From positions 1 through 23,286 of IMG/VR virus record IMGVR_UViG_3300021959_000410: a stretch of DNA of 23,286 nucleotides; one strand, given 5' to 3'. This stretch comes from a virus. Positions within the stretch are counted from its first letter, which is position 1. Every line of letters begins with the position of its first letter. The notes below the pieces were generated by a model. That model did no database searches, was not told the origin of the DNA, and worked only from the letters and a program-made list of their open reading frames with translations. Below are positions 1 to 6,533 of this stretch, one piece after another. Both the position numbers and the translations under genes were made by a program.

Positions 1-574
1 GCACGAGCAAATGATTGTAAAAAATATATCTAAATCTTATTTAGCAAGTGAATTAATGGTAGGCCCATCAACTGTTGGATGGTGGTTTAACAATACATTG
101 AGAATGCCTTTAAATAGAATTCGTGACGTCTCAAAAATATTAAATTCAACAATATTTACGCAAGTTTGCATTGATGAAATTGACAAAATTCTACAATCAA
201 ACATAGACAAAGTTCGTAAGGGAAGATATTTGTTGGTAAAACATGATTTGGAAAATCAACTTAATGACCAGTATGTTCCAGTTAAAATCCAGAAAAAGGA
301 AATTTTTATGAAAATACTAAAAGTAAATCTGTTGTTCCTTGCGATGGCGGCAGACCGCGATCACGATATCCCTAGCATCATAAAAGTCGATGGCAAGTGG
401 GCGTACATTGAGCGAGACGATAAAGACTTGCCTCAGTTGTTAGAGTACGCCGGATACTTTGCGGAGCTTCAGACTATTGACGTTGATAGTTACGAGTTCC
501 AAATGCACGTTGAAGGTAAGCGGTTCTGCCAATTGGTAGAGCCATCCATGATCGAAAAATATAAGGACAATTGA
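1..574 (+). CDS. Cro-like HTH protein fused to unknown C-terminal domain, 5' partial
   Basis: The reading frame is already open at the left edge (His-Glu-Gln before the first ATG at 11), so the true start may lie outside the window. Residues about 5-45 from that ATG look like a small Cro/YdaS-type helix-turn-helix: a Ser-Tyr-Leu-Ala-Ser turn, then a recognition-like helix with Ser-Thr-Val-Gly-Trp-Trp. This part is very AT-rich. From residue 100 the composition changes and a different, acidic domain follows (Trp-Ala-Tyr-Ile-Glu, Leu-Glu-Tyr-Ala-Gly-Tyr). An ATG at 308, in the same frame, has a good Shine-Dalgarno (AAGGA at 296-300, 7 bases away), so an 88-aa protein could also be made alone. 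A DNA-binding regulatory role is inferred from the HTH; the C-terminal domain is not recognised. Confidence 0.6.
   Translation, partial: HEQMIVKNISKSYLASELMVGPSTVGWWFNNTLRMPLNRIRDVSKILNSTIFTQVCIDEIDKILQSNIDKVRKGRYLLVKHDLENQLNDQYVPVKIQKKEIFMKILKVNLLFLAMAADRDHDIPSIIKVDGKWAYIERDDKDLPQLLEYAGYFAELQTIDVDSYEFQMHVEGKRFCQLVEPSMIEKYKDN
296..310 (+). promoter_or_regulatory. Internal ribosome binding site and ATG within the fused HTH gene
   Basis: AAGGA at 296-300 lies 7 bases before an in-frame ATG at 308. This is as good as most true starts in the operon. It would begin a separate 88-aa product, 308-574. Confidence 0.5.
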
Positions 575-828
575 TGCTTAAAAAAATACATAATTTTGTG
601 GATAACTTTGGTGTGGAGCGAGCTTTAAGCTGGCATCTGAACATCTGCATCGGAATAGCCTTTATGATCAATTTGATATTGGTCTTAATAATAATTGATT
701 TGAAGTACAATCTTTCACATGAAACGCAAGAAATTCGTATCGATACAACAAGACTCGCAGAAATTGGTGGAACTGATATCAATGAGCGCGTCCGATCCTT
801 ATTACTGGATATCCAACCTTTATCTTGA
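574..828 (+). CDS. Small single-pass membrane protein
   Basis: This is an 84-aa protein if read from the ATG at 574. That ATG shares one base with the TGA of the gene before it, which suggests coupled translation; a TTG at 571 directly precedes it in frame. The N-terminus is basic (Leu-Lys-Lys-Ile-His). A strongly hydrophobic stretch follows at about residues 19-42 (rich in Ile, Leu, Val, Met), then a charged tail. The likely location is the inner membrane. The last 47 bases overlap the next gene in another frame. No family is recognised. Superinfection or envelope functions are common for such phage proteins, but nothing here proves that. Confidence 0.5.
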   Translation: MLKKIHNFVDNFGVERALSWHLNICIGIAFMINLILVLIIIDLKYNLSHETQEIRIDTTRLAEIGGTDINERVRSLLLDIQPLS

Positions 829-1009
829 GGGGCCTGGTTTGTACGTTATTGAGTTTTCAGACGATGAAGCTGTTGGTGAGAATTTAGAAGATATGTTTCC
901 AGGCGCTGACCTTACCGATAAACATGAACGGGAAGAGGCGTTTGAGGAATACGCAGATTTATTAGTAGCGTCCAAAGAGTATATTCCTATACCTAAAAGA
1001 CTCTGCTAA
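782..1009 (+). CDS. Small acidic protein, unknown function
   Basis: The 75-aa reading from the ATG at 782 is preferred over an ATG at 719, which would bury about 110 bases in the preceding gene; starting at 782 leaves a 47-base overlap. A weak GGTGGA lies upstream. The protein is rich in Asp and Glu (Phe-Ser-Asp-Asp-Glu-Ala, Glu-Arg-Glu-Glu-Ala-Phe-Glu-Glu-Tyr) and has an aromatic N-terminus (Tyr-Tyr-Trp-Ile). No domain is recognised. It is the last gene before a hairpin and the recombination ATPase gene. Confidence 0.5.
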   Translation: MSASDPYYWISNLYLEGPGLYVIEFSDDEAVGENLEDMFPGADLTDKHEREEAFEEYADLLVASKEYIPIPKRLC

Positions 1010-1018
1010 TATTTAAAT

Positions 1019-1043
1019 AGGCGAACGGATAGTCCGACCGCCT
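1019..1043 (+). other. Stem-loop upstream of the ATPase gene
   Basis: AGGCG (1019-1023) pairs with CGCCT (1039-1043). An inner CGGA (1026-1029) pairs with TCCG (1033-1036) around the loop TAG. Only three T follow, so it is not a convincing intrinsic terminator. It sits just before the AAGGA ribosome binding site (1051-1055) of the next gene and may act in the mRNA leader. Confidence 0.4.
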
Positions 1044-1061
1044 TTAACATAAGGAAAACAA

Positions 1062-1724
1062 ATGTCAGTCAATCTTAGAAGTACGTCGTCCGTATCATCT
1101 ACCGGCGTTAAGGTGCTTGTATATGGCCAAGCTGGTGCTGGTAAGACAACGTTAATTAAAACATTGCCCAATCCGGTCATTCTGAGCGCTGAGGGCGGCT
1201 TGTTATCAATTAGTGATACCGAACTACCTTTTATTGAGATCAGCACAATGGCGGATCTCAGAGAGGCTTATTCGTGGCTTGTTGATAACGCCAAAGACTT
1301 TTCATCAGTAGCGGTGGACTCAATATCTGAGATAGCCGAAGTAGTGCTGAACAGTGAGAAGAAACTTGCAAAAGACCCGCGCCAAGCATACGGCGCGATG
1401 CAGGAACAAATGACAGACTTGATCAGGGCATTCCGAGACTTGCCAATGCACGTCCTGATGACCGCCAAGCTGGATAAGATGCAGGACGAGATGGGCCGCA
1501 TGTTGTACGCGCCGTCGATGCCTGGAAACAAGATCGGTCAGCAGTTGCCGTATTTCTTTGATGAGGTGCTGGCGATGCGGATCGAAAAGAACTCTGACGG
1601 TGTTGCATGGCACGGCTTGAAGTGTCACGGTGACGCGTCATGGCAGGCCAAGGATCGTTCGGGCAAGCTCGATGAATGGGAAGAACCGAACTTATCAAAA
1701 ATCATTGCGAAAATTGGAGGCTGA
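1062..1724 (+). CDS. RecA-fold AAA ATPase, Sak4-like phage recombinase
   Basis: This is a 220-aa P-loop ATPase. Walker A is at residues 22-29 (Gly-Gln-Ala-Gly-Ala-Gly-Lys-Thr), and a Walker B-type strand is at 82-86 (Ser-Val-Ala-Val-Asp) followed by Glu90. Size and layout fit the phage nucleotide-binding AAA_24/Sak4 group, RecA-core ATPases that promote single-strand annealing or exchange. A DUF669-type protein two genes downstream supports this, because Sak4-type ATPases often occur beside an SSB-like protein. The expected role is recombination-dependent replication or repair. The start follows AAGGA with a normal gap. The next gene begins one base after the stop codon, so the two are probably co-translated. 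The domain assignment is firm; the recombinase role is inferred. Confidence 0.8.
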   Translation: MSVNLRSTSSVSSTGVKVLVYGQAGAGKTTLIKTLPNPVILSAEGGLLSISDTELPFIEISTMADLREAYSWLVDNAKDFSSVAVDSISEIAEVVLNSEKKLAKDPRQAYGAMQEQMTDLIRAFRDLPMHVLMTAKLDKMQDEMGRMLYAPSMPGNKIGQQLPYFFDEVLAMRIEKNSDGVAWHGLKCHGDASWQAKDRSGKLDEWEEPNLSKIIAKIGG

Positions 1725-1725
1725 T

Positions 1726-2139
1726 ATGAGTATGAGTCCCGCAGCAGCAGAAGATGATGAAGTACGACGCTTGAGCATGATCTGGATCGAAGCAAAAGAA
1801 AAGGAGCGCCAAGCGGTAGAACAACGGCGAGCGGCAGAAGATGAGTTGTCAAAGTTGCTCGATGTTGACGAAGCAAAAGACGGTACGGTTAATTTGCACC
1901 TTGGCCCGTACAGAGTCAAAGTTGTAAGCAGATTGAATCGCAAAGTGGACAGCGATAAATTGCAGGACGTTGCCCGTGAAGCTGGTTTGTCTGATTACTT
2001 GCCAACTCTGTTCCGATGGAAGGCAGAGATTAATCTGAGTAGCTGGAGAAGTGCCGATGAAAAGATCACCAATCCGTTACTAGAGGCAATCACCACAGTT
2101 CCATCACGTCCATCTTATCAAATTGTTTTTGGAGAATAA
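1726..2139 (+). CDS. Conserved phage protein with coiled-coil N-terminus, between ATPase and SSB-like genes
   Basis: The 137-aa reading from the ATG at 1726 is preceded by GGAGG at 1716-1720 with 5 bases of spacing. Upstream ATGs in this frame lie inside the ATPase gene and were not used. Residues about 8-45 are charged and helical, rich in Glu, Lys, Arg and Ala, and likely form a coiled coil. The second half has a beta-like stretch (Leu-Gly-Pro-Tyr-Arg-Val-Lys-Val) and an aromatic/Trp-containing region (Phe-Arg-Trp-Lys-Ala, Ser-Ser-Trp-Arg). The family function is unknown to me. Its fixed place between the Sak4-like ATPase and the DUF669-type gene suggests an accessory role in the same DNA transaction, possibly as a loader or mediator. 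Confidence 0.65.
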   Translation: MSMSPAAAEDDEVRRLSMIWIEAKEKERQAVEQRRAAEDELSKLLDVDEAKDGTVNLHLGPYRVKVVSRLNRKVDSDKLQDVAREAGLSDYLPTLFRWKAEINLSSWRSADEKITNPLLEAITTVPSRPSYQIVFGE

Positions 2140-2141
2140 TC

Positions 2142-2609
2142 ATGAGTACATTAGATTTTGAATCATTCGACCTCGACGTAGAAGAAAAGCAACAAATCGA
2201 CACATTGCCGGAAGGCTGGTATGACGCGATGATCGAAAATGTTGAAGTTAGATCCACAAAAAGTGGGACTGGAGCCTATTTTGCGGTAACATATAACATT
2301 ATTGGCAATAACTACGCCAACCGCAAAGTATGGGGAAACGTGACATACAAAAATCCTAACGCAACGGCAGAGAACATTGGCCGTAAGCAGTTAAGCAAAA
2401 TGTCAGCCGCAGGCGGCCTGACCTCATTGCCATCCGATACCGATGAACTTATTGGTTTAACCATGTCGATCAAAGTTGGAGTCACTCCAGCAACTGATCA
2501 ATATGCGGCTCGAAATGAAGTTAAGGATTGGAAGTCGTCCGGCGGTGGATCACCATTGCCGAAAGCTCAGGAAACGAAATCTAACGCAGCACCTTGGGCT
2601 AAACAATAG
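2142..2609 (+). CDS. DUF669-type protein, probable single-stranded DNA-binding protein
   Basis: The 155-aa protein matches the DUF669 pattern: an opening Gly-Trp-Tyr-Asp-Ala-Met-Ile, then Ser-Thr-Lys-Ser-Gly-Thr-Gly, then Asn-Arg-Lys-Val-Trp, then a helix with Asn-Ile-Gly-Arg-Lys-Gln-Leu, and an Asn-Glu-Val late in the chain. This group is regularly found with Sak4-like ATPases and is thought to act as a phage SSB. The C-terminal 30 residues are low-complexity (Ser, Gly, Pro, Ala) and end Pro-Trp-Ala-Lys-Gln, resembling a flexible tail, although it lacks the acidic tip of bacterial SSB. The start has GGAG 8 bases upstream and sits two bases after the previous stop. ssDNA binding is inferred from family and context. 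Confidence 0.75.
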   Translation: MSTLDFESFDLDVEEKQQIDTLPEGWYDAMIENVEVRSTKSGTGAYFAVTYNIIGNNYANRKVWGNVTYKNPNATAENIGRKQLSKMSAAGGLTSLPSDTDELIGLTMSIKVGVTPATDQYAARNEVKDWKSSGGGSPLPKAQETKSNAAPWAKQ

Positions 2610-2619
2610 GGAGATATTC

Positions 2620-2871
2620 ATGTCTAAAAAAGAAGTAAAAATGGCTATCAAAAACATCGGAAGCCAAAAGAAAACAGCAGAATTGTTGAATGTTAGTCAA
2701 CAATATATAAGTAATTGCGTAATGAGAGGATATTTCCCAATTAGCCACGCAAAAAAAATTGCAGATAATTCAAACATTCATCCAATACATTTAATAAATC
2801 CAGAAGTTGAAAAGTTTGCAATTGATTTAGTTTTTCCAAATCAAAATAGAGAAGGAGAAAGTTATGTCTAA
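2620..2871 (+). CDS. Cro/YdaS-like HTH regulator, first copy
   Basis: This is an 83-aa protein with a helix-turn-helix at about residues 12-40: Lys-Lys-Thr-Ala-Glu-Leu-Leu, the turn Asn-Val-Ser, and the recognition helix Gln-Gln-Tyr-Ile-Ser-Asn. The layout is that of Cro/YdaS repressors with little beyond the HTH. Start at 2620 follows GGGAGA. By hand alignment it shares 43 of the first 73 residues with the next gene, so the two are tandem duplicates. The DNA is markedly more AT-rich than the genes before it. The stop codon is inside the first codons of the next gene (shared ATGTCTAA, 2864-2871). It probably binds an operator as a dimer; no operator can be assigned. Confidence 0.75.
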   Translation: MSKKEVKMAIKNIGSQKKTAELLNVSQQYISNCVMRGYFPISHAKKIADNSNIHPIHLINPEVEKFAIDLVFPNQNREGESYV

Positions 2872-3166
2872 AAAAGAAGTCAAAGAGGCAATTGAAATTC
2901 TTGGCGGCCAAAGAAAAGTCGCAAAATTACTAAAAGTTACTCAGCAATATGTTAGTAATTGTTGCATAAGAGGATATTTTCCGCCTGTTCATGCAAAAAA
3001 AGTTGCACATCACGCTAAAGTTAATCCAATACATTTAGTGTCTCCAACTCTTGAAAATTTCATGATTGATTTTATGTTTCCAATAGATGATGAACCACGA
3101 GGTAATGAAAATTATCAAGAAATTGACAGTAATCATCCTTATCATCCAGCTTTTGGACTTGTTTAA
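2864..3166 (+). CDS. Cro/YdaS-like HTH regulator, second copy
   Basis: A 100-aa paralogue of the preceding gene with the same opening (Met-Ser-Lys-Lys-Glu-Val-Lys) and HTH (Val-Thr-Gln-Gln-Tyr-Val-Ser-Asn-Cys). It has about 17 extra C-terminal residues rich in Glu, Asn, His and Pro. Recognition-helix positions differ (Val-Met becomes Cys-Ile just after Ser-Asn-Cys), so the copies may read related but distinct operators or form heterodimers; this is inference. The start overlaps the upstream stop by 8 bases and follows GGAGAAAG. A very stable hairpin follows directly. AT-rich like its twin. Confidence 0.75.
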   Translation: MSKKEVKEAIEILGGQRKVAKLLKVTQQYVSNCCIRGYFPPVHAKKVAHHAKVNPIHLVSPTLENFMIDFMFPIDDEPRGNENYQEIDSNHPYHPAFGLV

Positions 3167-3167
3167 C

Positions 3168-3187
3168 AAGGGGGCTTCGGCCCCCTT
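3168..3187 (+). terminator. UUCG-tetraloop hairpin, possible terminator or mRNA stabiliser
   Basis: AAGGGGGC (3168-3175), loop TTCG (3176-3179) and GCCCCCTT (3180-3187) form a perfect 8-bp stem with the extra-stable C(UUCG)G closing. The following bases, CTCTTA, are only weakly U-rich, so termination would be partial. It ends just before the ribosome binding site of the nuclease gene. It could lower downstream transcription or protect the 3' end of the HTH mRNA. Confidence 0.6.
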
Positions 3188-3201
3188 CTCTTAGGAACAT
3201 C

Positions 3202-4209
3202 ATGAGCAAAATCGTAGAACGCATTGACGAATACCATGCAAAGAATACTGACACTCAGCGCGGACACATGGGCGGATCAATACTTGGTCACAAGTGTGAA
3301 CGCTATTTGTGGTACATGTTTCGTTGGGCGTTTTCAGAAAACTTCTCTGGCCGCATGCGCCGCTTGTTTCGTCGAGGGCAATTAGAAGAGAGAACGATAG
3401 TATCTGACCTCCGAGCAATTAATATCAATATCCGTAACGTTGGCGACAATCAATCTCGCGTTGAGTTTGGCAATCACATTAGCGGTAGCGTTGACGGCAT
3501 CATTTACGGTGGTGTGCCTGGGCATGAAGAGGAAAAGTTTATTGCTGAGTTTAAGACTCACAACAAAAAGTCTTTTGATCTTGTTTCGCGAAAGGGCGTA
3601 CAGGAAACTAAGCCAATGCACTATGCGCAGATGCAAGTGTATATGAACGGCATGAAGATTCATAAAGCGTTATACGTTGCCGTGTGCAAGGATAACGATG
3701 AGATGTACACCGAGATCGTTGAGTACGATGAGCAATTCGCTGAACGGTTATTAAAAAAGGGCGAATTCATTACATTGGCAAATGAAGCTCCGCCAAGATT
3801 ATCAGATGATCCTACTTGGTTCATGTGCAAAAGTTGTCCTGCTAAACACATATGCCACGAGGGGCAACCTACCAAACAGGTCAATTGCAGAACGTGCGCG
3901 CACTCCACTCCAAAGCCTAACGGCACATGGGACTGTGACAGATTCAAAGCTGAGGACATTCCAGAGGACTTTCAGCGTAAGGGATGCGACTCGCACGTCT
4001 TGCATCCTGACGTTGTGCCCTGGACTCGATTAGAGAGTAGCGATCCGCATGAGGCATTGTGGGAGATACAAGGCAACTTTATCAGGAACGGGGAAAGCGA
4101 TGCTAATACATACGCCAGCACTGAATTGGTAAGCAATCTTGATGCATGCCTGAAGCCTGATCAGTTTATGGCGGACTTACGTTTTGATGGCGGAAAGATA
4201 ATAGGATGA
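3202..4209 (+). CDS. PD-(D/E)XK nuclease with Fe-S cysteines, Cas4/RecB-like exonuclease
   Basis: The 335-aa protein carries the core of Cas4/RecB-type exonucleases: Arg-Arg-Gly-x-x-x-Glu around 57-62, the metal-binding Asp98 in Gly-Ser-Val-Asp, Glu116-Phe-Lys118, and the Gln143-x3-Tyr147 motif. Cys32 with Cys209-x2-Cys212-x5-Cys218 matches the four-cysteine Fe-S clamp of Cas4, AddB and Dna2. A second metal site, Cys229, Cys232, Cys245, Cys262 and His265, looks like a zinc finger. The likely activity is resection of DNA ends to give single strands for the Sak4/DUF669 pair. No CRISPR genes are nearby, so this is a phage recombination nuclease and not an adaptation Cas4. The start follows AGGA. 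The next gene overlaps by 4 bases. Confidence 0.8.
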   Translation: MSKIVERIDEYHAKNTDTQRGHMGGSILGHKCERYLWYMFRWAFSENFSGRMRRLFRRGQLEERTIVSDLRAININIRNVGDNQSRVEFGNHISGSVDGIIYGGVPGHEEEKFIAEFKTHNKKSFDLVSRKGVQETKPMHYAQMQVYMNGMKIHKALYVAVCKDNDEMYTEIVEYDEQFAERLLKKGEFITLANEAPPRLSDDPTWFMCKSCPAKHICHEGQPTKQVNCRTCAHSTPKPNGTWDCDRFKAEDIPEDFQRKGCDSHVLHPDVVPWTRLESSDPHEALWEIQGNFIRNGESDANTYASTELVSNLDACLKPDQFMADLRFDGGKIIG

Positions 4210-4931
4210 CCGAAATAAAGTGGTGCGCTTTTGCGTATGATCATTATGGATTGGAAGGATGTTTTTCAGATCCTGTTCCATTGTTTTATTACATTAATGA
4301 GCAAAATAAAAAAATGAATCAATGGACATTTCCTCCAAACTACATGGAATGTTATGCGCTAATGGATTTTTGTAAAAATGCATTTGTTATTAAGTCTCCA
4401 ATTGATTTAAATATAAATATAGATATTGAAAAAGAATACGTTGAAGTAACCAACGCTGACCAAAAATTCTTTGACGACTTTTTTGTAGTAAGAGATTCCA
4501 ATGAATTTGGAATTAAAAGAATGGGCCTTACATTGCCTCCAAAGTTACTGTTTTTTTCTCAAGAATCAGTGGATATGGAGTCAATGCCATTTACAATTTT
4601 GCCTCAAATTTCTCCAATTTATAACAAATTAACCGTTATACCTGGAAGATTTAATATTGGGAAATGGATTAGGCCAATAGAAGTTAGTGGAGAAATAATT
4701 AATAAAACTAAAAATATATTATTAAAAAAAGACGATCCAATGATGATTGTTAGATTTTTTCCTAAAAAAGGAAACGTTAAATTGCAACGAGTTTATCAAA
4801 ATGAAGAAATTATGAAAGCATCGTATGGTTGTACTCATATGAAAAAATATGTAAGAAAAACTCCGCTTGAAAAATGTTATCAAGCAATGGACGGTTTTTT
4901 AAGGCATCTTGGATTTAAAAAGAAAATTTAA
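4206..4931 (+). CDS. AT-rich phage protein of unknown function
   Basis: A 241-aa protein that overlaps the nuclease gene by ATGA and ends one base before the helicase start, so it is part of the operon. It has no catalytic motif I can name. Visible landmarks are Asn-Ala-Phe-Val-Ile-Lys-Ser-Pro, Gly-Lys-Trp-Ile-Arg-Pro-Ile-Glu and Asp-Asp-Pro-Met-Met-Ile-Val-Arg-Phe-Phe-Pro. I have a faint memory of similar landmarks in cyanophage hypothetical proteins, but I cannot confirm it. Composition is unusual: the 60 bases from 4381 hold 12 G/C, against 25 in the 60 bases from 5101 of the helicase gene. Recent acquisition from a more AT-rich phage is likely. Confidence 0.6.
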   Translation: MTEIKWCAFAYDHYGLEGCFSDPVPLFYYINEQNKKMNQWTFPPNYMECYALMDFCKNAFVIKSPIDLNINIDIEKEYVEVTNADQKFFDDFFVVRDSNEFGIKRMGLTLPPKLLFFSQESVDMESMPFTILPQISPIYNKLTVIPGRFNIGKWIRPIEVSGEIINKTKNILLKKDDPMMIVRFFPKKGNVKLQRVYQNEEIMKASYGCTHMKKYVRKTPLEKCYQAMDGFLRHLGFKKKI

Positions 4932-6533
4932 ATGCTTCGTAAGTATCAACAAAGAGCGATTGATCAACTATACGACTGGTTCCGCGCTAATAAGTACGGC
5001 AACCCGTGCATCGTATTGCCAACCGGAAGTGGCAAGTCGCACGTTGTTGCAGCAATATGTAAGGATGCGATAACGCAATGGCCTGAGACTCGCGTGTTAA
5101 TGGCAACTCATGTAAAAGAATTGATCGAGCAGAACGCAGAAAAAATGTTACTGCACTGGCCGGATGCGCCGTTAGGGATATATAGTGCAGGAATTGGGCG
5201 TAAAGAATCCCATGAGCAAATCACGTTTGCTGGAATACAGTCTATCAGAAAGAAAGCCGGTGACCTAGGGCGTATAGACTTGATGATCGTAGACGAAGCG
5301 CACCTGATATCGCATAACACCAACACCAGCTACAGAAAATTAATTGACGGCCTAAAGATCATCAATCCCGCGATGCGGATAATTGGATTGACGGCCACTC
5401 CGTACCGGCTAGGGCATGGCATGCTTACCGATAAAGGCGGCATATTTACTGCGCTAATAGAGCCAACAAGCATTGAGGCGTTAGTTGAGGATAAGTATCT
5501 AGCACCACTAAAGTCTAAGTTAACTGGCGTACAGTTAAACGTATCTGGAGTGCATAAGCGCGGCGGTGAGTACATAGAAAAGGAACTACAGGCCGCAGTT
5601 AACAAAGATCACACAAATAACGAAGCTGTAGACGAAGTTATTAAATTAGCCGGTGACCGTAAGGCTTGGCTTTTCTTTTGTGCTGGAGTTAAGCATGCGA
5701 TGGCCATCAAGGACATATTGCTTGATCGAGGCATTGAGGCAGAATGTATTACGGGAGAAACTCCTAAGACTGAACGGGAAAGAATCATAAGCGAGTTCAA
5801 GTCTGGCAAGATTCGAGCGCTGACTAACGCCAATGTGCTAACTACTGGCTTTGACTATCCAGACATTGATCTTATCGTAATGCTACGACCAACCATGTCG
5901 CCTGGACTGTATGTGCAAATGGCTGGGCGCGGGATGAGAATCAAAAGCCACACGGATCATTGCATGGTGTTAGATTTCGCTGGAGTAGTTCAAAATCACG
6001 GGCCTATTACTAACGTTAGATCACCAAATAAACAAAAGGAAGGGAGCGGTGAAGCTCCAGTTAAAGTATGCCCACAGTGCGATAGCCTGGTTCCTCCAGC
6101 AGTTAAAACATGCCCAGATTGCGGTTACGAGTTTCCGCCTCCAAAAGAAAAACTTATGAAACTACATGATGTAGATATCATGGGCAAAAAACACAAAATG
6201 ATATCTATTGGCAATTGGCATTGGTCTAAGCATGTATCTAAGGCAAGCGGCAAGGAAATGATCAAAGTTAGGTATTACTCAAAGCAAATCATGGATCCTA
6301 TTGTTTCCGAGTATTTTGCGATAATGCACGAAGGATATGCCGGAGAGAAATCACGCCAAAAGATTATTGAGATAGCTCATAAATCAAATATTGATGCTTC
6401 ATCAATATTTTATATGGCGGATGATTTAGACGAATTATGTTCAATATTGAATACGGGGCGATGTCCAAATGAGATATCATATGCGCAGGAAGGCAAGTTC
6501 TACAAAGTCACTAACAGAGAGTGGGCGAACTGA
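4932..6533 (+). CDS. DEAD/DEAH-box superfamily 2 helicase with C-terminal zinc ribbon
   Basis: A 533-aa SF2 helicase with a complete motif set: Walker A Pro-Thr-Gly-Ser-Gly-Lys-Ser at 30-36, DEAH at 121-124, motif III Thr-Ala-Thr-Pro at 154-157, motif V Leu-Thr-Thr-Gly-Phe-Asp at 303-308, and motif VI Gln-Met-Ala-Gly-Arg-Gly at 329-334. A zinc ribbon follows, with Cys380, Cys383, Cys394 and Cys397. The N-terminal Leu-Arg-Lys-Tyr-Gln resembles the Q-motif region of RadD/SSL2/UvsW-like helicases. Such enzymes remodel branched DNA or RNA; in phages, UvsW-like helicases process recombination and replication forks. With the ATPase, SSB-like protein and two nucleases beside it, a role in recombination-dependent replication is likely. 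ATG follows the previous TAA directly. Confidence 0.88.
   Translation: MLRKYQQRAIDQLYDWFRANKYGNPCIVLPTGSGKSHVVAAICKDAITQWPETRVLMATHVKELIEQNAEKMLLHWPDAPLGIYSAGIGRKESHEQITFAGIQSIRKKAGDLGRIDLMIVDEAHLISHNTNTSYRKLIDGLKIINPAMRIIGLTATPYRLGHGMLTDKGGIFTALIEPTSIEALVEDKYLAPLKSKLTGVQLNVSGVHKRGGEYIEKELQAAVNKDHTNNEAVDEVIKLAGDRKAWLFFCAGVKHAMAIKDILLDRGIEAECITGETPKTERERIISEFKSGKIRALTNANVLTTGFDYPDIDLIVMLRPTMSPGLYVQMAGRGMRIKSHTDHCMVLDFAGVVQNHGPITNVRSPNKQKEGSGEAPVKVCPQCDSLVPPAVKTCPDCGYEFPPPKEKLMKLHDVDIMGKKHKMISIGNWHWSKHVSKASGKEMIKVRYYSKQIMDPIVSEYFAIMHEGYAGEKSRQKIIEIAHKSNIDASSIFYMADDLDELCSILNTGRCPNEISYAQEGKFYKVTNREWAN

Noticed and set aside
474-782. 102-codon - strand frame in the left arm
   Set aside because: It runs across two + strand genes with starts and coupling; no ribosome binding site and no recognisable domain.
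1630-1725. N-terminal extension of the 137-aa gene into the ATPase gene
   Set aside because: The strong GGAGG and ATG at 1726 fit better, and the extension is just another frame of the ATPase.
2476-2619. Upstream extension of the first Cro-like gene
   Set aside because: Its paralogue starts at the equivalent ATG with the same bases, and the extension overlaps the DUF669-type gene.
3202-4209. CRISPR-Cas adaptation gene (Cas4)
   Set aside because: No Cas1, Cas2 or repeat-spacer array is present; lone Cas4-like nucleases are common in phage recombination modules.
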